Origin: Sediminicola sp963974715
Lineage (GTDB): Bacteria > Bacteroidota > Bacteroidia > Flavobacteriales > Flavobacteriaceae
DNA: 64,000 nucleotides
Direction of reading: 5' to 3'
Assembly: GCA_963974715.1 (NCBI GenBank)
Contig: CAXBDK010000009.1
Coordinates: forward strand, 1-64,000
Shown: piece after piece, positions 17,493 to 27,400 of the stretch
Position numbering within the stretch: position 1 is the first letter of the stretch
Layout: each line of letters opens with the position of its first letter
Notes under the pieces: model-generated
The model's input: only the letters and a program-made list of their open reading frames with translations
Told to the model about the DNA's origin: nothing
Database searches by the model: none
Position numbers and translations under genes: made by a program

Positions 17493-19855
17493 TCCTTGTC
17501 CATATTCTCAAAGGCCATTCTCGCCAAGAGATAACAGATGGTGGATTCGGCCCCTTGGTTCAAATTGGCGCCATGTAATTCCAGTCCGTCATAACAGCCG
17601 GCAGTGCACGGATTGTACAATATCCGATCTTTGGGGTTTCTTCCCAGAAACCATTCAAAGGCGACGGACATCTTGGCACGGTATCCGGAATTCGGATATA
17701 TCTTTTGGAAGAGATTCAGTGCGAGGATGGTATAGGCAACATCAATAGGTTGCTCGCCACCGGTAAATTCGGTATTGAAGGACTCCCCGCGCTTGTGCCA
17801 GTACTGGTTGCTTATCACCCTAATGGTCCCTTCCCTAAAAATTTTGGAGAGCAGAAAATCGAAGGATTCCCTTGCAATTTTTCCGTACTCGGAATTCAAT
17901 GTCATGCAATAGGACATCAACAAAGCCTGTGGCATCACACTGTTGCCGTAGGTAAGGTTGTTCTCGAACCAATGCCAATCCTCTGCGGCACATGATCTGT
18001 ACAAAGAGACCAATCTGTCCGAATAATGGATTACAGCGGTATTTACGCACTGCTTTTCCTCAAATTTGTTATAGTAATAAAGTCCCTTGATGATGAAGGC
18101 CATGGCGCGTGGCGAATGCACATCCTCCATGGCGGCGATCGCTTGCTCAAAGACAAATTTGGCTTTTTCTTTTAAGTAGGCATATTCCTCTGGTAGCTGC
18201 CCGGACATTTTCAAGAAATAACCCAACGCCCATAAGGCCCTACCGCCCGCATCCTCCAAATTAATGGCGTCGTTTTCCTCCGTAAACTGGAATTCCTTGT
18301 TTACACAGTTCAAGAACCTGGAATCGGGACGGAAGCAGGAATGTACAAAATTAAAATAGATCTTAATGTACTCTATATCGGTATCATCTCCGGTCAGTTC
18401 GTAGTGTTGACAAATTGTGATAAGGGCCCGTGCATTATCGTCCAAGGTATAACCACTTTCAATATCGGGCTGGTTTATCCTTGAGAATTGGATCATGCCT
18501 GCCTTAGTGGTCATTCTTTTAAGGTGTTTTAGGTCTATGGGCGGTAGTTGGTATTGTATTTGAAGTCTTCCTTCCAGTATTTTCCCAAAGAATTTTGTAT
18601 GGGAAATGGCCACATTTTGCCATGCGGAGACGGACGAGGTATTCAGTCCGTTGAGACTCTTTTTGGCACGCTCGCCACTGTTTCCCAAAAGATGTAGGAC
18701 CGTTTCCTGTAGGCTCAGGGAATCCTCAAAATCAAAAATACTGCCAGCGCCGTTCTGTAGCACTTCCAGGGCATGGGGAATGGGAGTGGACACAATGGGG
18801 CAGCCACAGCTCAGGGCATAGGCAAAGGTGCCGCTAACGGCTTGATTGGGGTCTTTGGATGTAAATAGATAAATATCCGTTAGCTGTAGGTATTCCAATA
18901 AATTTTCAAGGGGTACGAACTGGTCTACAAACCGTATGTGTCCGTTAAGGCCCATCGTATCCACCCTTTCCTTAAGAAAGGTACGGTAAACTTCACCCTG
19001 TTCCTTTACCAAGGTGGGGTGGGTCCTGCCAATGATCAAAAAAATCACGTCGGGATGCCGATCAATGATGGAGGGTAGGGCATTCAATGTAGTTTCAATG
19101 CTTTTGCCAGGGCCCAGCAATCCAAAGGTGGACAATACAGTCCTGCCCGTTAGATCGTATTTTTCCTTTAGGGCATTTTTATCCTCATAGGCAATTAAAT
19201 GGGTGCCATGCGGGATTACGGTAATCTTGTCTTTGGGAATACCGTATTGTGACACCAAAATTTTTTCGGAAGTCTGTGTCATTACCACAATGCCTGCGGA
19301 AGAGCGGGCAATGGTTTCCACTTTGGCCTTTAATTCTGGAGAAGGGTCGGGCAATACAGTATGAAAGGTAACAACGATGGGCTTTTTCAGATGGTTAAGG
19401 AAGGAGTGGAATCCCAGTTCGTTTTTATGGAACAGCCCAAATTCATGCTGTACAAATACAAGTCCGATCCTGGGATTGGAATTGATCCTTTCTGCCGCTC
19501 TCATAAAATCCAATGTGGATACGACATTGATGCGACCGGCCACTTCCTGTGGGTATTCATGATCGGAAAGACCGGATTCCAGGGCGTAGATCTTAAAATG
19601 GAAAGAATCACCGAATTTCTCCTTTAGCGACTTTTGCAGATCCATTGTATACGTGGCAATGCCACATTGCTGAGGGGGATAGGAGGTTAGGCATATAATT
19701 TCCTGAAGATCGTTATCCACTTCAGTTGTGCTGCTCTGCTTAGCTATAAGCTTGGGCAATCCTTTGATCTTTGTTCCCGTTTTCGATTTGGTGACCATAA
19801 CATTTTCCATAAGTGCATTAATTGGGCCAATGGACGAAAAATGTACCCGATACAT
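17489..19855 (-). CDS. GT4 glycosyltransferase fused to a C-terminal alpha/alpha barrel
   Basis: 788 aa. After about 50 polar residues comes a full GT-B domain (about 50-415) with TSYPPQQCGIATYT at its start, HGTHLIAYE, a LLGPGKSIETTLNALP segment and SGTFAYALSCGCPIVSTP. The second half (about 420-788) is rich in amphipathic helices with SGYTLDDNARALI, EDAGGRALWALGYFL and TAGCYDGL, like (alpha/alpha)6 glycosidase barrels. One protein may both add and trim or recognise sugar. It is translationally coupled to the GT4 gene downstream. ATG 19855 is used; Met16 is an alternative start. Confidence 0.8.
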   Translation of the reverse strand: MYRVHFSSIGPINALMENVMVTKSKTGTKIKGLPKLIAKQSSTTEVDNDLQEIICLTSYPPQQCGIATYTMDLQKSLKEKFGDSFHFKIYALESGLSDHEYPQEVAGRINVVSTLDFMRAAERINSNPRIGLVFVQHEFGLFHKNELGFHSFLNHLKKPIVVTFHTVLPDPSPELKAKVETIARSSAGIVVMTQTSEKILVSQYGIPKDKITVIPHGTHLIAYEDKNALKEKYDLTGRTVLSTFGLLGPGKSIETTLNALPSIIDRHPDVIFLIIGRTHPTLVKEQGEVYRTFLKERVDTMGLNGHIRFVDQFVPLENLLEYLQLTDIYLFTSKDPNQAVSGTFAYALSCGCPIVSTPIPHALEVLQNGAGSIFDFEDSLSLQETVLHLLGNSGERAKKSLNGLNTSSVSAWQNVAISHTKFFGKILEGRLQIQYQLPPIDLKHLKRMTTKAGMIQFSRINQPDIESGYTLDDNARALITICQHYELTGDDTDIEYIKIYFNFVHSCFRPDSRFLNCVNKEFQFTEENDAINLEDAGGRALWALGYFLKMSGQLPEEYAYLKEKAKFVFEQAIAAMEDVHSPRAMAFIIKGLYYYNKFEEKQCVNTAVIHYSDRLVSLYRSCAAEDWHWFENNLTYGNSVMPQALLMSYCMTLNSEYGKIARESFDFLLSKIFREGTIRVISNQYWHKRGESFNTEFTGGEQPIDVAYTILALNLFQKIYPNSGYRAKMSVAFEWFLGRNPKDRILYNPCTAGCYDGLELHGANLNQGAESTICYLLARMAFENMDKE

Positions 19856-20451
19856 GGTATAACAACATCGTGCAATACCACTATTTTTAGTTAGTGCAAC
19901 CGTTTGGAAGGTCCATTCGGCACATAACGTTGTACAATTAAGTCGCTGGTGATAGGTTCATAATACAGATTCCACACGGAATATGAGGGCCAAAATTAAA
20001 TCGATATGGATGATCGTATTACCAATATCAGATTTAAAAATGACCCGATTCAACTTTACATGGGATATGGGACCAAAAGATACTGTCCTTGTTTGCAGAT
20101 TTGTCCCTTACTGGGTCCCGGAAATCGCAATGCGCCCCATAATGGAGCATGAAAGATTGTGCCTTTAAAGGGGGGCGCTAAGTGGGATTTTAATATACTC
20201 AAGCCCGTCTTCAGCTATATGCCCCGCTCCGAAGTGTTATTTTTGTATTCTCCTTATGCCACGCGATCATGCTATGGGGATTGTTGACCTCCAAAGTAAG
20301 GTCCGGTAGGCCCGGTTGTTCGTTTCGAAATAGTATTGCCCGTAAATTACGCCTTTCCAGTCCGATCATGATTTTGTATGCTCAAAATTAACGGGTAAAG
20401 CTACTTAGCGACCTCTGAGGAAAAACAAAGGCTTAGGATGGAGGGATCTGG
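19856..20451. other. Intergenic region, no supported gene
   Basis: 596 bp between the GT4 fusion start and the BLUF gene 3' end. A 61-codon frame at 19983-20168 has no family signal and is not called. Around 20235-20290 lies a degenerate relative of the TGTTATTTTTG segment seen near 13477. Confidence 0.5.
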
Positions 20452-20889
20452 TCAGGTTTCATTGGAGGGGCTGGATATCATGAATTTCATCCGTTTCCAG
20501 AAAAGCACAGCGGTTATGTTCTTTGGATTGGAAAGGTCTGCCAATAAAAAGAGGTTTTTCTTAAACTGTTCAAGCTCATTTTGGGAAGCTTTGTTTTTAT
20601 CCAATGGGTAATATGCCATTCCCCAGTCGGAAAAAGTACGCTCCTTGATTTCATCGTCCGAAAAAAGATGTACCTCGGTATGTCTTTCATCTTCCTTGAT
20701 CTTTTCAAAAAGGGCCATAACATCGCTCCTGTTCCCCTCTATTACTTGGATGAACGCTCCGTTGTAAAAGATGAGACAGCCCGTTATGCCCAATCGAGTG
20801 TTCTTCGAGCGCGCCGATATAAGTAGTTCCTCCATTTGATCGGGCGTAAGGTCCATGGCAGCTTTGGACTCATAGGTCAGTGTGTACAT
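20452..20889 (-). CDS. BLUF-domain blue-light photoreceptor
   Basis: 145 aa from ATG 20889; a TTG two codons upstream is less likely. A BLUF domain fills residues 1-92. The residues needed for the FAD photocycle are all there: Tyr6 (TLTYES), Asn30 (SKNTRLGITG), Gln48 (AFIQVIEG) and Trp89 (SDWGMAY). About 50 further residues form helices but no known output domain, so it is a short BLUF protein that should signal through a partner. No obvious partner lies next to it. A TATTTTTG match to the -7 consensus lies about 26-33 bp upstream on the minus strand. Confidence 0.9.
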   Translation of the reverse strand: MYTLTYESKAAMDLTPDQMEELLISARSKNTRLGITGCLIFYNGAFIQVIEGNRSDVMALFEKIKEDERHTEVHLFSDDEIKERTFSDWGMAYYPLDKNKASQNELEQFKKNLFLLADLSNPKNITAVLFWKRMKFMISSPSNET

Positions 20890-21015
20890 TATCAAACAAT
20901 AATTAAAAAATCGGCAAAAATAAAAAAAAAATCAAATAAAGACCTATATGCCCAAAAACTTGGAAGGGACCATGGATGGCTGTTCTTTCCAATGGAGCCG
21001 AATCTCCTAGGACAT

Positions 21016-21747
21016 TCAAGATGTCCTTTCCACAAAGGAATAGACAGTTGGTTGCAGTTGTGTCAGGTCGTTGATGATAAAGGAGGGATCCAATATCTTC
21101 GAGGATACCACATCATTTTTTGTAAGCTCATTGGTAACGGCAAAGACCTTCATATTTGCTGCCAATGCGGCCTTGACCCCGGTAAGGGAATCTTCCACCA
21201 CCAAACATTCGGCGGCCTGCAATTGCAATCGTTGTTTCGCTTGCAAATAGATTTCGGGATCGGGCTTTCCTTGCTCAACATCCTCCCTTGTTAGGACCAA
21301 TGTTATTTTGTCGGCGATGTCAAGTGCGGCGATGACCTTTTCCACTTCCGCCAAATTGGACATAGTGGCCACCACGATCGTGTAACCGTCGTTGTGCAAT
21401 GCGGAGAGAAGCGCAAGGTTGTACTGGCAAAAATAGGGGGTCAGAAAGGAAGGATCGTCGATCATTTTGTGATAATGGGAAAGCCTTGTTTCCAGGACCT
21501 TTTCCCGGATTTCCTCCATGGTCATGTTGGGGAGGTGGGTTGTCAGTATGTCCCGAAAAATAGTTGCCAGTCCGGAAACCACTTCATTCCTTGACCTGCC
21601 GATAAAGTTCTTGAATGCTTCCACTACCTGTTCCGCACTAACCGAATCTTGGGTCAGTTGTACCATTGCCTGTGCATATGATCGGGCCTTAAGAAGTTCG
21701 GTATGGATAAGGGTGCCATCAAGATCGAAAAATACCGCTTTGATCAT
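21016..21747 (-). CDS. HAD-superfamily phosphatase, beta-phosphoglucomutase-like
   Basis: 243 aa. Motif I FFDLDGTLI supplies Asp8 (nucleophile) and Asp10. A helical cap follows (about 20-90). The core shows ATMSN, KPDPEIYLQAKQRL (motif III Lys) and VVEDSLTGVKAA (motif IV). This is the subfamily of sugar-phosphate phosphatases and phosphomutases. It is cytosolic. A perfect small hairpin (21009-21027) overlaps its stop codon. Substrate unknown. Confidence 0.85.
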   Translation of the reverse strand: MIKAVFFDLDGTLIHTELLKARSYAQAMVQLTQDSVSAEQVVEAFKNFIGRSRNEVVSGLATIFRDILTTHLPNMTMEEIREKVLETRLSHYHKMIDDPSFLTPYFCQYNLALLSALHNDGYTIVVATMSNLAEVEKVIAALDIADKITLVLTREDVEQGKPDPEIYLQAKQRLQLQAAECLVVEDSLTGVKAALAANMKVFAVTNELTKNDVVSSKILDPSFIINDLTQLQPTVYSFVERTS

Positions 21748-21912
21748 TTAAAGATATTAAGGAGCCAAAAATAAACCATTTCGGTCTATTATGTAAGGGG
21801 GATAAGAAGATCTTGCCACGAACATAGATTTGCTGGCCTATATAAATGGCTTTATCTTTAGCTTTCCCGATGAAGTGGGAAACGGTTTTGGTAATTCAAA
21901 TAAATCCATAAA

Positions 21913-22470
21913 ATGAAAAAAGAGCTGTCCACGGCGGAGCGCACCGAACTTCTTGAAAAAGTAAAGGCCCGATTTGAGGCAAACATGGACCGGCATACTG
22001 GTATGCAATGGGATCTTGTAAGGGAAAAACTGGAAGCGAATCCGCACAAATTGTGGTCGCTCAATGAAATGGAACGCACGGGCGGCGAACCGGATGTCAT
22101 AGACCACGACAAAGCTACGGGCGAATATATTTTCTGTGATTGTTCGGTAGAAACCCCCAAGGGCCGCACCAGTGTGTGTTATGATCGTGAAGGGCTCGAA
22201 TCCAGAAAGGAGCATAGGCCCAAGGATACCGCTGTGGATATGGCCGTTAAGATGGGGGTGGAACTGTTGACCGAAGAAGACTACCGAGCATTACAGGAAC
22301 TGGGGAAATTTGATACGAAAACATCCAGTTGGCTGAGAACGCCCATGGGGATAAGGAAACTTGGAGGTGCCATTTTTGGTGATTTCCGATACGGAAATAT
22401 CTTTATTTACCACAATGGTGCCCAATCCTATTATGCCTCTAGGGGCTTCCGCGCTTTGCTAAAAGTCTAG
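21913..22470 (+). CDS. DUF4256 protein
   Basis: 185 aa, soluble, no signal. The full length fits the DUF4256 family, with hallmark stretches GMQWDLVREKLEANPHKLWS, MERTGGEPDVI, YIFCDCS and SCYDREGL-like (SVCYDREGLESRK). The function is not known. It stands alone upstream of the mannoside locus, and its own promoter is not obvious. Confidence 0.8.
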   Translation: MKKELSTAERTELLEKVKARFEANMDRHTGMQWDLVREKLEANPHKLWSLNEMERTGGEPDVIDHDKATGEYIFCDCSVETPKGRTSVCYDREGLESRKEHRPKDTAVDMAVKMGVELLTEEDYRALQELGKFDTKTSSWLRTPMGIRKLGGAIFGDFRYGNIFIYHNGAQSYYASRGFRALLKV

Positions 22471-22635
22471 TTGTGCTCTTAAAGGTATAATTAATGGTCT
22501 TTACCTGCTCGCAAGGGGCATTCGAAGATATTGGATGCACAAGAACGGTTAAAGCCAGCTGAACGGGAGACGTATTTCCATGAGTGCCAACTCCCCGAAC
22601 TAGGTCAAAATTTCGATAAAAATTATCATATGTGC

Positions 22636-22651
22636 ATATGTATATACATAT
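22636..22651 (+). promoter_or_regulatory. GTATATAC palindrome, operator 1 (manA operon)
   Basis: ATATGTATATACATAT is a perfect 16-bp palindrome centred on GTATATAC, 41 bp before the manA start. The core fits the HutC-subfamily GntR operator pattern GTnTAnAC. A possible -7 box, TATATTAG, lies at 22658-22665, so the site would cover the -33 region. Confidence 0.75.
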
Positions 22652-22692
22652 TATTTCTATATTAGCGGAATAATGTATTCAAATTGTATTAA

Positions 22693-24462
22693 ATGAAAAG
22701 ACATACCAGCCAATTTCTGATGCCGGTAACCAAAGAAAAGGGCCATTCCAATTCATATGACATCAATCCGGCACATATACTTCACGAGGGTACCATAGAA
22801 ATAGGGTACGATACCCTGGCGGACAGATTGTCTAAAGAGAAAGTGATCCTATTGGATGGTTATGTAGGGGTCGACTGGGAGGAGGTTATAATGGAACTGC
22901 TCCCGATCCTAAAAAGCAAGGGGCGTAGTATTCATTTGGTCGACATCCAAACCTGCTTAAAACCGGAGGCGGAAATTGGGGCAATGGTGGACCCTTACCT
23001 TGGGGGGGATGACCCCATTTTTGGAAAGAAGACTTCTTTGGAACTGTCGGACTATTTTGATATCGAAGATGTAAAAGATCTTGAGCTCGATAAAGGGGCG
23101 GACATAAATCTGATATACGGGACGGGCTCATCCCAATCGGGAATTGAAGGTTTTCTGGTCTATTTTGACCTTCCCAAAAATGAGCTACAGTTTAGGATGC
23201 GGGCCAGTATGGTCGCAAACTTGGGCTTCCGTACTTCAAAGGACCCCAAACAGATGTACAAGCATTTTTATTTTGTCGATTGGGTGGTCCTCAATAGGGA
23301 AAAAAAACGGCTATTACCGCAAATGGACCTTATAGTTGACCAGCAAAGGCCCGGCATCCCCACTTGGATGGAGGGCAGTAGCCTAAGGGCGGGCCTATCG
23401 CGCCTTTCCACCACCTATTTTAGGGTACGGCCTTGGTTCGAACCGGGCGTTTGGGGAGGGCAATGGATGAAGGAACGTTTTTCCGGGCTCAATTCCGAAG
23501 TCCCCAACTATGCATGGTCCTTTGAAATGATCGTACCGGAAAATGGTCTGGTCTTCCAAGATAAGGGAACGTTGCTGGAGGTGTCATTTGATATGCTCAT
23601 GTTCCAAGAAAGGCTCAATGTACTCGGAAAGGCCGCCAGTAGGTTTCAGGACGAGTTTCCGATCCGTTTTGATTTTCTTGACACCTTCCAAGGGGGCAAC
23701 CTCTCGGTACAGTGCCATCCCGGTCCGGATTACATCAAAAAGGAATTCGGGGAAAATTTCACACAGGACGAGACCTACTATATTTTGGATGCGGCCGAAG
23801 ATGCAGTGGTCTATCTGGGGTTTCAGGGGGATATTGACAAAAAGCAGTTTAGGGAGGCGCTGGAATGGAGCTATCGCACCAAGGAAAAATTGGACATTGA
23901 AAAATACATACGAAAATTGCCAGCCAAAAAGCACGACCTTTTCCTCATACCACATGGCACGGTCCACTGTTCGGGCATCAACAATATGGTACTTGAAATA
24001 AGTGCGACCCCGTATATATTTACCTTTAAAATGTACGATTGGCAACGCTTGGACCTCGACGGCAATCCCAGGCCCCTGAACATCGAGCATGCTTTTAACA
24101 ACCTCGACTTTGATAGGAAAGGCAACGAGGTAGAGAAAACACTGGTGTCCAAACCCGAGGTGCATGATGCTGGAAAGGGATGGAAAAGAGTTCATTTGCC
24201 CACCCATCCAGATCATTTTTATGAAATCCATCGATACGAGTTCGAGAAGGAGGTTGTAATCGAGACGCTCCAACAATGCCATGTACTGATGCTGGTGGAG
24301 GGTACCGGCATTGAACTGGATCTGGTAGGGGAAACGCACCGTTTCCACTTTGCCGAGACGTTTGCGGTACCGGCGGCCACAGGGAGTTATAAATTGGTGA
24401 ACAAAGGCCTTTCCACTGCCAAGGTAATCGTTTCATTCGTAAAACAGGAGGCATGTCGGTAA
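22693..24462 (+). CDS. manA: Mannose-6-phosphate isomerase with N-terminal kinase-like domain
   Basis: 589 aa, cytosolic. The C-terminal half is a class I ManA cupin: SVQCHPGPDY (Gln340, His342) with the following FTQDETYYI acidic residue, and IPHGTVHCSG (His421, His425) as zinc/substrate residues. The N-terminal 210 residues resemble a uridine-kinase-type fold (VILLDGYVGVDWEEV, then a long YFVDWVVLNRE segment) but lack a working P-loop lysine. Interconverts mannose-6-P and fructose-6-P. It is the first gene of the PUL operon and has the operator palindrome at its promoter. The stop overlaps the GH92 start by 10 bp. Confidence 0.88.
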   Translation: MKRHTSQFLMPVTKEKGHSNSYDINPAHILHEGTIEIGYDTLADRLSKEKVILLDGYVGVDWEEVIMELLPILKSKGRSIHLVDIQTCLKPEAEIGAMVDPYLGGDDPIFGKKTSLELSDYFDIEDVKDLELDKGADINLIYGTGSSQSGIEGFLVYFDLPKNELQFRMRASMVANLGFRTSKDPKQMYKHFYFVDWVVLNREKKRLLPQMDLIVDQQRPGIPTWMEGSSLRAGLSRLSTTYFRVRPWFEPGVWGGQWMKERFSGLNSEVPNYAWSFEMIVPENGLVFQDKGTLLEVSFDMLMFQERLNVLGKAASRFQDEFPIRFDFLDTFQGGNLSVQCHPGPDYIKKEFGENFTQDETYYILDAAEDAVVYLGFQGDIDKKQFREALEWSYRTKEKLDIEKYIRKLPAKKHDLFLIPHGTVHCSGINNMVLEISATPYIFTFKMYDWQRLDLDGNPRPLNIEHAFNNLDFDRKGNEVEKTLVSKPEVHDAGKGWKRVHLPTHPDHFYEIHRYEFEKEVVIETLQQCHVLMLVEGTGIELDLVGETHRFHFAETFAVPAATGSYKLVNKGLSTAKVIVSFVKQEACR

Positions 24463-27400
24463 GCAAAAAGATCCTTTTTGGAAAACTATACTTCCTAATG
24501 GCGTTGTTGCCTGTTTTTTTGTGGGGCCAAGGAAAGAGTATTTGGCAAATTGGAAAATCGGACAACAACAGTGGGGAGTTTGCACTGGCACCTGATGGGT
24601 ATTCCAAATTTTTGGAAAAGGATTTTGGATGGGAGGACCGGTTTTTTCTCATAGGGCACTCCCAGGAAAAGGAGGATTTTCCCTTTGTACTTCCCGGGGC
24701 GAACGATTATTGGGGCGGTACATCCGGCCTTGCGGGAATACGCCCCCATGAGATCAACATTCTTTTTGGCATCGACCGAAAACCGAAAAGTGGGGAATAT
24801 ACCTTGTTAGTGGATATCTTGGACTGTAGTCCAGAGGCCCCGCCTTATTTAAAGGTTACCGTAAACGGCAGATCGTGGAAGTTTCGACTGGATAAAGGGA
24901 CCAATGCCGAAGCCTTAAAAGGAAGCATCACCAATACCAAAGAACAAAGGATAGCATTGCCCATACCTTCGGAACTGCTAAAATTATGGGGGAACCACGT
25001 GCAGTTGACCATTTTGGAAGGCAGCTGGCTGGTCTTTGACCAAGTCGCACTGGAAGGGCCAAAATCGGTAAACATCGCCCGCCCCAGCAACGCCTTTGTA
25101 AGGGGAGTGGAGCCCGCTGATTATGAAATTTCTGAAGATGGAAAAAGGTTCCAGCCATTATTGGTGGACGTGCAACATTTAAAGGGGGCGTCCGAACTGA
25201 CCGTACAGTTGGACGGAGCGAAAATTTTTGAAACCAGTGTGGAACATGGAAGGACCGTATACGAGGTCCCCATGGCGACGGTAAAAGAACCTGTCAAAAG
25301 TCGGTACAATATTCTGCTCGACGGAAAGCTGGTCCAAGATGGGGAAGTAGCGCGGACAGCACAAGAATATGCCACTCCAGCGGATTATGTGGATACGAAG
25401 ATCGGTACCGGTCATTCCCGTTGGATGATCGCCCCGGGCCCTTGGATGCCTTTCAGCATGGTAAAGATAAGCCCGGACAACCAAGACGAAGGCTGGCAAG
25501 CGGGTTACCAGCCCACATTTGAGAGCGTGGGCACCTTTAGCCATATCCATGAATGGACCATGGCCGGACTGGGCACTTTTCCTACCAATGGTGAACTGGT
25601 AACCGAAATCGGGGCACAGGGCGATCCGGATTCGGGTTACCGTAGTAGAGTGGACAAGGAAAAGGAAGAAACCCCCTTGGGCCGTTATTCGGTATTCCTG
25701 AGCGATTACGGCATCAGGGCCGAACTGACCGCCACCACTCGAGCTAGTTTTCAACGATATACCTACCCCAAAGACATTTCCGGCTCACGGATATTGGTAG
25801 ATCTAAAGATTCCATCGGAATATAATTACCACATCACGGAAGCCTTTTTTGAAAAGGTGGACGAGCATACGATCAGGGGATACAGCAAACAGGTATCGCC
25901 CTCGGTATGGGGGGAACAGCACTATAGGGGCGAGATGGTAGAGGATGGCCACAGGAAGCGGGAATGGGACGAGATCAAACAGGAGTACACCGTACACTTT
26001 GTGATGGAATTTGATAGTCCGATAACCCATTTTGGGGTATGGAAGGATGGTCCACAAAAAGGAAAGGAAGATGAGTCCACCATGGAAGGTTCGGATAGTA
26101 TTACGGTCTTAGATCCAGAGGATGTCATGGCATATCTTCAATTTGATACCTCCCAAGATCAGGTCGTGCAGACAAGGACGGGCATCTCCTATGTAAGCAT
26201 GGAAAATGCCGCCCTAAACCTGAGGACGGAAATTTCCGAACCCTTTGGATGGGCGTTCGAGAAAATTGCCGACCACCAAAAAAATACATGGAACCAATTG
26301 TTCGACAGGCTTTCGATCAGCAGTAACAGTAGGTCCGAGAAGACCCGTTTCTATTCCAACATGTACAGGGCCTTGGTAAGCAGGAACATCTTTAGCGATG
26401 TGGACGGAAGTTGGGTGGATGCCACGGAACGGGTGCAAAAAATGAAGGATCCGGATGCGGTGGCACTGGGATGCGATGCTTTCTGGAACACCTTTTGGAA
26501 CCTGAACCAATTTTGGAACCTGGTAGCCCCGGAATGGTCCTCCAAATGGGTAAGGTCGCAACTGGCCATGTACGATGCCAATGGTTGGTTGGCAAAGGGA
26601 CCTGCCGGGATGGAGTATGTTCCCGTAATGGTGGCCGAGCACGAAATTCCCCTTATAGTTGGGGCCTATCAGATGGGGATCCGGGATTATGATGCCGAAA
26701 AGGCCTTTGAAGCGGTCTATAAAATGCAGACCACAAAAGGGGAACAGGTGGGGAACGGTTATGCTGGGAACAGGGATTTGGAAACATATATAAAACATGG
26801 CTATGTTCCGTACAACAAGGGCCGTTTTTCCAATACGCTGGAGTATTCCTTTGATGATTATAGCGTTTCGCAACTTGCCAAATCCCTTAAAAAGGGAAAA
26901 GAATTCACCGAATTCATAGACCGTGCCTACTGGTGGAAGAATGCCATCGATCCCCAAACGGGTTTTGCACGGTTAAAGCATTCCGATGGTACGTGGTATA
27001 AAGATTTTGATCCCATAAAGACAGGGGGCAACCATCAGTACGCAGAAGGCAACGCATGGCAACTGACCTTTTTTGTGCCCCAAGACATTCCGGCCCTTGC
27101 CGAAATAATCGGCAAACAGCAGTTTATTGACCGCTTGGACGGTGGTTTTAAGGTAAGCAGTACCTGGCGTTACAATGCGCCCAACGAACTGTACTGGGAT
27201 TTCCCTGTCATCCAGGGCAACCAGCAATCCATGCACTTTTCCTTTATGTTCAACTGGGTGGGAAAACCATGGCTTACGCAAAAATGGAACCGGGATATCT
27301 TGGCACGTTTTTATGGGTATGGGGTTTCCAACGCTTATTTGGGGGATGAAGATCAGGGACAAATGAGCGCTTGGTTCATGATGTCCTCCTTGGGACTTTT

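Noticed and set aside
19983..20168. 61-codon frame between the GT4 fusion and BLUF genes
   Set aside because: No homology signal, no promoter and composition like non-coding DNA.
21009..21027. AGGACAT/ATGTCCT hairpin as terminator of the HAD gene
   Set aside because: It overlaps the stop codon and no T-run follows on the minus strand; noted in the gene entry only.
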